From Micromussa lordhowensis (Eukaryota; Cnidaria; Anthozoa; Scleractinia; Lobophylliidae): a stretch of DNA of 64,000 bases. The translations under genes and the position numbers were made by a program. This document shows, piece after piece, positions 45,101 through 54,600 of this stretch (within the stretch, counting starts at the first letter, position 1; each line of letters opens with the position of its first letter). The stretch spans positions 20,021,653 through 20,085,652 of the forward strand of contig OZ026595.1 in the NCBI GenBank assembly GCA_964020085.1, written 5' to 3'. The notes under the pieces are model-generated. The model was not told the DNA's origin. It saw only the letters and a list, made by a program, of their open reading frames with translations, and did no database searches.

Positions 45101-45101
45101 A
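39146..45101 (+). CDS. MGAT2: Alpha-1,6-mannosyl-glycoprotein 2-beta-N-acetylglucosaminyltransferase (GnT-II)
   Basis: Eight exons, all phases matching: 39146-39745, 41115-41212, 42335-42434, 42881-43011, 43184-43268, 43447-43536, 43845-43972, 44891-45101; 480 residues, TAA at 45099. The ATG at 39146 gives a short basic tail, a type II membrane anchor (LFILVTLGIGAVLAVFTL, residues 17-34) and a variable lumenal stem. The catalytic domain follows: SIVIIVQVHDRGDYFSYLL, ISHDYYSEEI, IQIFFPFADQLYP, DCPRDISRE, HYRQAKFTMIKHHWWWK, metal-site LFLEEDYYVSPDFYH (EED at 288-290), SHEHNMGMAF, SYDEYNWDWSL, HHKKKDC, and the C-terminal NGGWGDTRDHALC. GnT-II adds GlcNAc to the alpha-1,6 arm of hybrid N-glycans in the Golgi, starting biantennary complex glycans. 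Human MGAT2 has 447 residues and an intronless coding region, so the multi-exon structure differs. All core motifs are intact. Confidence 0.97.
40566..40780 (+). mobile_element. Degenerate SINE in MGAT2 intron 1
   Basis: It has GGTCTCTGTTCGAGTCAC (B-box-like), then TTCTTGAACAAGTCAC and TTCCCTCCACC, the same order as the SINE at 41345-41650. The A-box region is weak. Confidence 0.5.
41250..41683. mobile_element. Inverted-repeat element containing a SINE
   Basis: CTTATTAGACGTTTTGGTGT (41250) is mirrored by ACACCAAAACATCTAATAAG (to 41683). A further inverted pair (TTATTATCCAAC / GTTGGATAATAA) follows at 41690-41840. The SINE fills the space between the arms. It lies in MGAT2 intron 2. Confidence 0.7.
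41345..41650 (+). mobile_element. tRNA-derived SINE, near full length
   Basis: The tRNA-like head has A-box TGGCCTTATGG and B-box GGTTCGAGCCC. A conserved body follows (TTCTTGGGCAAGACACTTTA, CTCCACCCAGGTGTATAAAT, GGACTAGCATCCCGTCC), of a kind seen in many invertebrate SINEs. It ends with GATAAGCTCCGGCAGC. Two decayed relatives are at 31040-31165 and 40566-40780. Confidence 0.85.
44491..44645. mobile_element. 155-bp MITE, TATAGAGCAGTTTTCAAC ends
   Basis: TATAGAGCAGTTTTCAACTG and AGTGTCG at the left are mirrored by CGACACTCAATTGAAAACTG plus TTCTA at the right. The interior contains CCAAAACCAAAGTAATCG. Same ends as 1858-2419. It lies in MGAT2 intron 7. Confidence 0.85.
44706..44812. repeat. Second, degraded copy of the same MITE, opposite orientation
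   Basis: CTCAATTGAGTGTCGAAA, AATCAGGCAATTAC and TTTTACTACGGTTTGAGA match the complement of 44491-44645, with one end eroded. Confidence 0.7.
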
Positions 45102-45849
45102 CCAATGGGAAAACGAGTAAAGAGCAAGGACTGGTCTTGTTGGAGGGATTTCTTACATTGAGCTAAACATATGGCATGGTGAAAGTGTTTGTCTGAGGAG
45201 TTACAGTGTATACTGTAGCTGCTGATATCATGCATAACCAACGTGGCATCGTCGCCCCATTAGAGCGCTGTGGTTGGATTCTCCTGGAAAGAGCAAGTGG
45301 GGAGCAGTATATGTATGAAACCGGCCCTAAAAAGAGGACCCAGAAGCCAAAGACAGGTTGTACATGTATTAATTTTTTAGGACTGTGCTTTTGCTTTATG
45401 TACATGCAGTCAGTTGTACTATCCCAAGAGGCTTGTTAGAGATTGCTTCTGATTTGTTCTGGTCTGTTATGGTAATTTGTCATATAAAACTACTGGTACA
45501 CAAAAAATGTGTACTTTTTTTTAAAAAAATGCAGCTCTCAGCACTTGCACATTCCTATGAATCCACTATTTTGGTGCAAGACTTTTTATGTTGCATGACT
45601 ACATGACAGTTAATGAAGTACATGTATAAATCAGAGAATTGAGCAGATTTTCTCATTACGGTTATGTTATTGTCACTGGAACTCTGTAGATATCACTTTA
45701 GAACTCGGACAAAATATGTGAATGAGATGTTGTAGACAGACTGAACAGGGCTTTCAGGTTTAAAGCATTCTTTCTTTAACAGTCGGCATGAGAGTTGTTT
45801 CGAAGGTTATAGCTGCTGATTTCTCAAACTCATTAATAATTCATCAAAT
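45102..45849. other. MGAT2 3' flank
   Basis: Probable 3' UTR and spacer. ORFs of 73-80 codons at 45163-45606 on both strands show no family and are not supported. Confidence 0.45.
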
Positions 45850-46110
45850 TTACACAAAGGAAATCATGACCACGTACTACATGTATGTAACAATGTTTTG
45901 ATTAGCATAGATTGTTATGATTTTATTTCTCCGTTGTCTCCTTAGTTTTAGTTTTGATTGAGAAGATATATCAAACACTCAAGACAGTGCTTGATCACAT
46001 TTCCAAATACCTCGACGTTTGTCAAAATTACTCCTCTGCGCATCGTATATTCAACTATGTTCTCAAGTTGGAAATGTGGCGAACATGGTCTTTCGTGTTT
46101 GATATATTAC
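45850..46110. repeat. Left-half relic of the 15411-15905 fold-back element
   Basis: TTTATTTCTCCGTTGTCTCC, TTAGTTTTAGTTTTGATTGA, TATATCAAACACTC and CCACATTTCC-like blocks follow the same order as 15440-15660. The mirrored right half is absent. Confidence 0.75.
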
Positions 46111-47649
46111 ATCTGCTATACACTGTCAAGAACTGCTAAATTGGTTATTTTACTCTTGATAAGAATTGGTGGCTTTGTTAAGAAAATTGTTCTTATGCAT
46201 AAGTTTGTACAAATCTCAAAATTAGGCTTTTCGTGCAAAATTGAATGATGCTGCACATTTGGCCACTTTGTTGTTCATGATGCTATTGTATTGTCAGGAA
46301 GTCCTTGTCACCTGTCACTTGTACATAACATATCCAATGATGTTATAATGAAGTTCAAAGAATGTTAAAGAGGAATCTTTGAGCATCATCTGTACATGTC
46401 CTGTACAGATGATGCGGCAAATAAAAAAAATGGGCTGTAAATAAGGGCTGCAACCCGTAACACCTGCTACAGCTGAGTATGTTTGATGGGCCCTTAATGC
46501 TATGGGTGAACTTGCCTGTACAGTAGCTGATACAATTCACTCAAATGGTAACGAGTGTGAAGATCAAGGCTACGGGTGACTCGAAACGTAATGACAGCCC
46601 TGCATGGAAAACTGGTTTATCTCACGTTCAAAATGCATTCTATTTCTCTATCGATGGTTCATCTTGTACAGTATGCCGCTCTTCAAAATGCAGCCTGTTG
46701 ACAATTTGTTGAATACTAATACTCATGCTGCTTAATCTTGTGGACTGAGGTGTGATTTTAGCCACGTCACTTGTCTCCTTATCGGCTAAATATCCGGCGA
46801 TATTCTGCACGATTTCGCAGGATCAATATCTGTTTAATTTTTTGGCTCAATTTTATACTTGTAGACAATATAGAGAGTGGATTTTATAGTGACATTAGGA
46901 GCAGAAATCTAATTGTGTCTGCTTACACTGAATGTGTCAGTCCACAAGTCCACAAAGTTACAGAAATAATGTCAGGGAACAAGTGCTGTTTTGGCAAATT
47001 ATCTTCAATAAAGCGCTCATTACAATTTCCAATTTGTACTATCCAGTCGAAAAACATTAGCACAAAGAGTGCTTAGAAGTGGTCAGACAATCATGGCGTA
47101 ATAATTATTAGTTTCTTAGCATTCGTAAGACGAAAACTGCGGGCTCAGTTTGGTTTCAGAAACCATAATCTGCCATCAAAATAGAGCTTGTTCCCCCTAA
47201 ATGAATAATGAAAGACTTCTGGCAAGTCAAAGAGTAGGAGGGCTGTGGGGTAGGTCTTCGTATACACTTTCGTAAAATTTGAGTGGTTAAAATTTGAGTG
47301 AATTAATTTGTTGTTGAACTATTTATTGTTGAGCTATTTGTTGTTGTTATTGTTGAAACAGGTAGGCATTTGTAAAGCAATTGATACAAGTCATTAAATT
47401 CTTTTGAACAATAGTCTTCAGTGCGTGTGTTTGTCGAGTTCTGCACGAGTGCAGTAGGTACTGCAGCTCTGCAGGAAAGATCCAAGATGTGGGACGCTCA
47501 GACCTGGGGCGCTAGAACTTGGGGGCGCTCGAACCGGATACCGATCCAACATACCTGTTACGTGATCGTGTCAGTCATACTAAATTGTTCTAGAATGAAA
47601 TCAAATTAGTAATTGCTCAAAATTACCAATTCTGATACCAATAACGTTT
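46111..47649. other. Unassigned spacer with one hairpin
   Basis: A short hairpin CATCATCTGTACATGTCC / TGTACAGATGATG lies at 46384-46415. A 101-codon ORF at 46771-47076 has no recognised family. Confidence 0.4.
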
Positions 47650-47985
47650 AATAGACCTTTTTACCGATACGGCGGCCATCTTGAATTTCGAGGAAATTAT
47701 GGGATGCCCAGTGGGCAGATGAGAAATAATTAAAAAGAATACTGTGGCGTGATAACTTTTAACAATAATTTTTCGATAACCATAGGAACAACTGCCAAAT
47801 ATCGTGACGGAAAGATGTAACGCTTGTAATATTTGTTATGGAATATGAGAGACAAGCAGTAAAAATTTATCCTGAAAGCTGTGTATACGATAAATTTTCC
47901 AGCGATTGCCCCCTCGGCAGCCCATAATTTCTCAGTCAAAACAATAGAATTCAAGATGGCCGCCGTATCGGTAAAAAGGTCTATT
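47650..47985. mobile_element. 336-bp MITE with perfect 37-bp inverted ends
   Basis: AATAGACCTTTTTACCGATA then CGGCGGCCATCTTGAATT at the left is exactly mirrored at the right, ending GGTAAAAAGGTCTATT (47985). The arms show no mismatch, suggesting recent activity or conversion. Confidence 0.92.
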
Positions 47986-48499
47986 GAGTTCATCACATAG
48001 CTAGCAGAGCCGTGTAATCAAATTCAGTACAGTTTAAATTAGCCTAACTAACTAGCCTAACCTAACCTTACACTCCTTTCGTGCTCTCCAAATGAACAGC
48101 GAGCACCATAACTCGATATTGCACGCTAAAGCATGGACCAATTGTCGATTTTGCGAGAAAACGCGAACTTTTACTGTTTAGGGTAAAAGAAAGCACTAGA
48201 GAGACGCATGGCTGACATGGTCACGTGAAAAGGTAAACTTCCTGACGTGTAAACTGTCGGGGTCTTCCACAAACTCGCCTTAATCCCCCCTTCAAGTTCT
48301 CTCTTTAGGTTAAGATGCATCGAAAGTATTTTGTTCAATAACTTCGGAAATTCTCGCGCGCTCATTGGCTAATTTTCATTGTGAACAGCGGACAGAAACA
48401 TGAATTTATGACGCAATGAGCGTCTAGAGGTGACAGTTTGATGATTTGTTATTGTAAAAAACAAACTGACGGCAGTTTTTCATGCGTCTGCCCTGTTAT

Positions 48500-48609
48500 A
48501 GGCTCGATTTCCGCCGCTCTCACGTGTCCGGTCTACGTTCCTCCCCGAAAAGAGAGTTCGGGAGAGGAGCGCGGGCTCGTTTCCCGAACAGCGACTGGAA
48601 ATCGAGCCT
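48500..48609. repeat. Fold-back, AGGCTCGATTTCC ends
   Basis: AGGCTCGATTTCC at 48500 pairs with GGAAATCGAGCCT ending at 48609. A second inner inversion (CCCCGAA / TTCGGGA) is present. Confidence 0.7.
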
Positions 48610-49098
48610 AGCCCCAGGATTAGCGAGAATTTTGATTTCGGTTTTGTATTTTTTCGGTGAGGTTCTCTGTAAATATTTTTTGTCCTTCAGTTTTGAGCTT
48701 GAACAATCTCAAACTACACAAAAGATAAGAAGTGAAAAACATTTTTAAACAAGAAACTTCGGTTATTTTTTAATCCTGGGTTAGTGTTAACCGGCTTTCG
48801 AACAACCCGGCCATGAAGTTTTAGTTTCATCAAATGTAAGACCCTCTAATGACTTGACGTTTTGCAACATTTAAGTCGGAGAGGGTTTCTCATTATGTAA
48901 TAGAGCACGTTTGAAGTGTTGCGTGACATTAAAACGACCGCACGATAAGGTTTTCGAGTAGGTCAAAAGATGAGTTTGCTAACTAAACATTTCTTGCTCT
49001 AGGAAAAGTATTAATTTCAATGTGTCGGTGCTCTAGAGTTATAACTTTTCGTTTCGAAAGCAAAACTCAATGACAGAATGTTTGTGTTACTTCAGGTC

Positions 49099-49137
49099 CG
49101 CCATGTTGGTGCCCCTCCGAAGGACACCAACATGGCG
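49099..49137. repeat. Hairpin, CGCCATGTTGGTG arms
   Basis: Perfect 13-bp arms CGCCATGTTGGTG / CACCAACATGGCG around a CCCCTCCGAAGGA loop. Confidence 0.85.
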
Positions 49138-49879
49138 CTCTATAATTTTTTTTTGAAACACTTTTCCGAATAACTCGCGAGTGAATAACCACACAGACCT
49201 AAATCTTGGCGAAGTTGCTTATATTTCAATCATATTTCATACTTCTTGACGTAATTTATTGAATAGTTACGATTCTTATTTTTGATGGCGTGAAACTACA
49301 AACCAGCCATATGTTTACAAAGGTACATAGTTAGCATTTTTTAGTCAGCATTTATCATTTCAATTTGTAGTTCATTCTTCGAAGACTTTCTAGCACATTT
49401 CTCAGCTGAAACACGATTTGGATTACGAATTTTGGCACTTAGTGCCTGTTGTCCTAGACGACCGTGACACACAATGCACCCTGAAAAACACGTGCTTGCG
49501 AGGTCAGAAATAATTAGAAGAAAACTTTTAAAATATCATTAAGGAGTCATTAGTACTATGATTTTCGCTTCCCATCTCTGACCATAATTATAACGCATAC
49601 ACCTCTCCAACACGACACTTCGTTCCCGGGGGACTCAGTCCAATAAAAAAAGCTCGTTGTACCTTTTAGAGTTCGTTATCTCCAAGGTTGTTCAGCTACA
49701 AAAGCGGGTCCGCTGTTGAGCAGAAACAAATATGACAATCAGCTTTATGAGTAGAAGTTTTGCAAAGCAATCGCCTTTATCGCTATGATCCGGGATCCTC
49801 TCCTTTTTCTCTATCAGAACCCACTCGACGCCCGCCCGCTTTTTCGATCATTCCCTCTGACCAAGAGCCTACCCCTCAG

Positions 49880-50055
49880 GGTTGGAAAAAATCCAAGCCA
49901 CGCCCCACAAAACGGAGTCTTGGTACCTCTTGAACAAAATTCCAGGCCACGCCCACAAAACCTCGAAGGGGTTCTTTTCAAAATTTCCGACGGGTACCCC
50001 GTCCTTTTTATATGAGAGACCCCTCCCCCTCCCCCTCCCCCCCCCCCCCCCGAGA
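49880..50055. repeat. Copy of a CACGCCCACAAAAC repeat ending in a C-rich tract
   Basis: GCCACGCCCCACAAAACG and GCCACGCCCACAAAACC occur 53 bp apart. The stretch 50020-50051 is almost pure C/T ending in a run of about 15 C. A related CACGCCCACAAAACGAGA copy is at 56625-56720, ending GGATCCCCCTC. Confidence 0.65.
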
Positions 50056-52837
50056 CCCTCAATTCGGTGTCCGCCAGTGGAGAGGTTTAACTTTACAACA
50101 TACATAAGTGAGCAGAGAGGATGCATGTACGGCTAAATGTTCGATTTTAGGTACGATAATATTTAGTCCGCGGTATTTACGTTCTGCTAAAAGGTATTTC
50201 ATCTCTAACGGAACTACATAATCATCAAACTTCCGGGGAAATCTGCATTTGCAATTTAATGACAAAATCTTTCGAATTCGCAAAAAAAGAACTAAAACTA
50301 AATATAAATACAACGTACGCCTCTTGGTTCCCCAGACCGTGCCGTAAATACAAATTAATGTCAGGTCGGAGTTGGGGAATCTCGGCCACGAAACGAAATA
50401 ATCAGCAAAAACAAAACATAAAAAAACACATGAAAGTGTTGATTCTTCATACACGCAGCGAAATAAATAAAATAAGCTGACTAGAACAGTCTTCGATCAT
50501 TTTCCGGTTAAAAAAAGAGAAAGTCAATTAGCAAGGTAAACTTGTCTCATTTTTCATTAATTTGTAACACCGCTCAGTAATATAAATGCTATTTCCGTAC
50601 TGTCTTAATATTCTAGGCACGGCATTGCTTTATGTATGTAATGATATATTTGACTGCTCCACTGTCACTGTGGGGCACCGAAAACGCCATGTTTTCTTTT
50701 GTGTTCTTTGTTCGTTTCGGTTAGGAGTTTTAATGCTATTGTTTTTTCAACTTGACTCTATCCAGTACAATGATATCAACGGATTATTTTCTGCCTTTGG
50801 AAAACTATTTAGAGATGTCAGTAATAGAAGAGTGCATTATACATAATCTGACACTTGAAAATGTGAAAGAACACGGACAGAGTGCTGAGACATCAAGTAT
50901 GACACTACAGTTTGATCACGATACAATTGCTATTTTTTTTCATGACACTTTCGCTTCCTTGGGGGAAATAGAGTGTTTCCTTTCTCGACCTTTCAATTAA
51001 TAATGGAGTTAGGGGATCGAACCGACTAATGAAAAAAAAGTGCAGTTTTAATTTAACTGGTGATAGGCGAACTTGGATTTGGATTTGAAATTGACAGCGT
51101 AGTGTCTTTTCAGGGCATGATCTCGATAACGTATCGGTTTAATAACAATAACTTGAAACACACGAAAAATACTGTATTACAATGACTTAAGAAGAATATT
51201 CAGGGAATAAAATCGTTCTTGTGGACTGGACAATTCTCCAAATCTAGGATCGATTGCTGACTTAATTAATTAGCGAGGACAAAATTAAAAGAAAGAAAAT
51301 TGTTGGAGTGTATTTCAATTTTCCGGTGCAGTGTTATAGATAGGTATAATTATCATATGCAGGAATCTCCGATATCTTGCTCTGGTTAGATACAAATACG
51401 TTATAAGACTGAGGAGCTGCACTAATGCACTCTATTACCATTACGAATCAAAAGTATTGACGCAAAAAAGTAGATATTTTGGAATAAGTCATGAACCGGC
51501 GACCATGAACCACGGATTCGAAGAACGATTCTTTAAAAAAAATTGTTTCATTTTCGTAGCGTCAAGTTGGTCTGACTTATAAACGAAGATACTCGTTTCA
51601 ATCCAGAGTCTATATATTGCAAAAGGTTGTCTCGAATTACCTCTTCTTGTATTTTATACCTTGGAAGCGATTTGTCTGGAGAAAAAGGACTGACAAAACG
51701 GGTGCCAAATTTGCAGCTGAAAAAACACTGTTATGTTGCTCTTTGTTCCCAGGTTTGTTTGATCACGCATTTTTTAAATAAGTTCCCGCAAGGTTTGCCA
51801 AAAGAACGTATTCTCTACGTGCTAGTTACTCAAAATATGTCTTTCAACGCTCAAAGGTGGAATCATGAAATATTTTGATTTTCATTTTGTTGACAACAGC
51901 AATCACTTTTTGTGCGATAGAAGTCAGACGCGCAATTAGAAAGACGTGTCGAAATGAGTTTTAATGTATTCAGACGAACTTGAAGTGCCAAGATGTGAGT
52001 GACAGAAAAGCCGCTACAGACACATAAAAGCATCGAATCCCAACATCAAATGCTTTGTTTCCGCAAAGAAATTTAAGGTCGCTCATCAGACGGTTGCAGC
52101 TTTGCGCTAGGGGAAACTGAACGGTGTTTGAGTTTCAAACACTTGAAGAAAACGGCGAGTACATAAGTTTTGGGTAGAAGAAAATCATATTCAGGTATTG
52201 TTGTCGAAACTTGATAGTATTTAAGTTATGTCATTCTTGAATTTATATGTTAGTTTTTTAACATAATATGCAGTGATGTCGATAGAATCATAAACTCATC
52301 CTCGTAGTGAATGTATATTTCACCCACTTGTTTAGGCTCAGTGTCTAGTAAGTTGTATTGTTTGAGTTCGTGCTCCTCATGATTTCACATAAACTTCATG
52401 TGCTTCATGTTGTCTATTTTGCGCAGTTATTGATGTTATAATGAAACTATCAGGACATGAAATAATCCAGTTTTCTGAGGCGGAAAGTGTCAAAAGAGGA
52501 AAGCGCACCGCAATAATTGTAACTTGCTCGCTATCACAATATGCAACTCAAGGTGAAATTTTCCGGGTATGTCATATTTTATGTAAGGTGCATGAAAAAT
52601 TCTGGAGATAATAGTGTTAAGCCTCATGGGCGTTTCTATAGGGCGGCGATTAAGATGGAGACCTGTGCGGTAAAGAATACATGGAGCTGCGAGAAGATGA
52701 TAGAGAAAAACACCTGTTATTATAACGCCTTCTTCTTCGACAAAGACGTACAACATAACGCCCATGGCAAAACACGCATGATTCGATTGGGCAGCCGTAG
52801 CTCAGTTAGATTCCGACTGGCATTGTTTGAAATTTAG

Positions 52838-52980
52838 ATTTTGGCTCCTTCTTGGTGTAGAAGACACAGTTCACATCACAAAAGAACACCGCCACACAAA
52901 AAATAATGTTTTCATTGTTTTGTTCTTTTTTTCTCTATTGTTTTACCTCTTACTTCTACACCAAGTAAGAGCCCAGATCT
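52838..52980. repeat. Fold-back, CTTGGTGTAGAAG arms
   Basis: GGCTCCTTCTTGGTGTAGAAG (split as GGCTCCTT and CTTGGTGTAGAAG) pairs with CTTCTACACCAAG then TAAGAGCCC. The loop is about 90 bp and AT-rich. Confidence 0.75.
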
Positions 52981-53505
52981 AGCGCTTAAACATCCATGTA
53001 CTGGCTGGCGTCCCAAGAAACTGCGAGATTTGTTTGTTCGAGAACCACAGTGGTTCCGGAGACGAATTTGGAGAAAATTACAGAGCTTCGGGAATCAAAA
53101 GTGAGGCTGTGTCAGTCCCGAGGGAGGTGGAATTCCTTGTGTATTTCTGTTGCCACCCCATGCAATCGTGTGTGTCCACCCACGGTAACTGAGAAAAAAA
53201 ATGGCCAGGTTAAATGGGGTTAAAATGATCGAAAATTCTATCAAATGCGAGAGCTGAGAACAACCCGGAGAGGAGATTTCACTCACGTTTGCGCATTGAG
53301 CCGGTTTTTCTCGTTTCCATTTGTCACTTTTTTAATTTCTTAATCTTGACTGCAGTAAATGCAAGTATATCGCATCTTATTATTCATAAGATGATACGGG
53401 ACTCCTAAAAAGTGTTTAATACTTATTAGTCGTGGCCGAAACATCTGGCTCGTTAAAAATGCCGGTTACACGACAAACTTCGGAGTTCGTTATTGCTGTA
53501 TCTGT

Positions 53506-53629
53506 AGCCTGCGAACAGGCTTCCGGCGAGCGCGAGCGAACAGCTCCGAATTCTTCACTTTCGCGCTGTTCGGCTCGCTTTGTCCGCCGAGTGTTTTTTC
53601 CGTCCTCGCCGGGAGCCTGTTTGCAGGCT
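53506..53629. repeat. Fold-back, AGCCTGCGAACAGGC arms
   Basis: AGCCTGCGAACAGGCTTCCG then GCGAG is mirrored by CTCGCCGGGAGCCTGTTTGC then AGGCT. The interior also contains GCGAGCGAACAG / CTGTTCGGCTCGC. The 92-codon ORF over it is an artefact of the GC-rich palindrome. Confidence 0.8.
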
Positions 53630-53915
53630 GTTTTATCTGAAGCTTTCACCCACTTTACAAGAAATTGTGATGAAACTGCGCGAAAACGGCCAAGCGAAAA
53701 AGCTGGCTAAACTTAACTGTCCGAATTTATCACGAATTCGAATTCTAAAACTTATTCCTTGCTAGCGTTAGTAAAAGCCTTTTGGCCCTATAACCCATAG
53801 TCGGAAACTAGGAGATAGGTATAACGGAAGTACAGTTTCTCAGTCGTCCTAATTTTAATTTCTATCACTGTAACTTCTCCAGTACTTTTCAGGTTTCAAA
53901 ATGAAACTTTTACTA

Positions 53916-54191
53916 TTATTTAATTCTTATGATCGATATTCTTGTAATGGCAGGTTCTTCCGACATTGTGGTGGATATTTCGGAGTTCCTGTCAGACCAA
54001 ACTTTCACTTTGACAAGTGAAAGCAAATCTCTTGTTATTACTTTTGAGCTCACAGAGAAGCGCTCATGACAAGCAGTTGTTAATGTCAATGAAATCACGA
54101 GGAGTGTTATGAGAGGCTTAATAAGCAATGAGCCTCCAGAATGCTGCACCAGCGGATTCTGTTTATTGAGGTTTTCTCTTCTGTGTTTCAT
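53916..54191 (-). CDS. Hypothetical small single-span membrane protein or exon
   Basis: The minus-strand ORF from ATG at 54191 gives 91 residues. It has a polar basic N-terminus, a hydrophobic segment PLITLLVISLTLTT at about residues 26-39, then a lumenal-like polar tail. This would suit a type II anchor or a first exon, but I see no clear donor and no family. Codon use is unremarkable. It begins just downstream of a decayed LINE on the same strand. Confidence 0.25.
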   Translation of the reverse strand: MKHRRENLNKQNPLVQHSGGSLLIKPLITLLVISLTLTTACHERFSVSSKVITRDLLSLVKVKVWSDRNSEISTTMSEEPAITRISIIRIK

Positions 54192-54204
54192 GAAGCTGAT
54201 AGTT

Positions 54205-54600
54205 GGTATTTTCAGTTCCTCCTTTCTTGACCTTCTCCCGTTTTAAACAGGCCTTGTCTCCTTCCTTTTACTCTGCGGATTCCATTTCCATGCCTGTTTG
54301 GTAGCATCAAGGGCAGGTTTTCACATCATGTGACCTATCAAAGTCAATTTGTCGTATCTGGCCAGTGATTCTTGCGGATCTTTCTGAGAAATTGTGTCGG
54401 TAAAGCTTTGTATCTTATTCGATTTGGCTTGTGTCACTTTCCAAGTCTTTAAGCTGTGGGTAACCTTCACAATAGAAGTGACGGTGCGCAGCTTAAGTTT
54501 CGTGGAAATCGACGTGGCGTTCCAGCCTGGTCTCAGGGTGTTGAACGTCGGCCTGGCTTTGTCTATTCTACTCTTCAAATCTTCCTTCATACCTCCAGTG
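54205..54600 (-). pseudogene. Decayed LINE reverse transcriptase C-terminal fragment
   Basis: Minus-strand 54590-54330 reads LKSRIDKARPTFNTLRPGW, then STKLKLRTVTSIVK and LKTWKVTQAKSNKIQSF, the RT thumb region of RTE or Jockey-like LINEs. After a break, KQAWKWNPQSKRK resumes at about 54290-54250. Stops and shifts show it is dead. Confidence 0.8.

Larger units (their letters stand above)
47986..52837. other. Unassigned region, small inverted repeats only
   Basis: It contains the fold-backs at 48500 and 49099 and a pyrimidine-rich tract at 50020. A 131-codon minus ORF (50059-50454) includes KCRFPRKFDDYVVPLEMKYL; I do not recognise it and cannot support a gene. Confidence 0.4.

Noticed and set aside
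50059..50454. 131-codon minus ORF with a DDYVVPLEMKYLL stretch
   Set aside because: Suggestive composition but no family match. The C-terminal part overlaps the poly-C repeat and there is no splice support.
52790..52830. tRNA-like AGCCGTAGCTCAGTTAGATT
   Set aside because: Only a D-arm-like stretch is present. There is no anticodon stem or GGTTCGA B-box downstream, so no tRNA can fold.
53432..53710. 92-codon ORF at the GC-rich fold-back
   Set aside because: Both strands are open because of the palindrome, and no family features are present.
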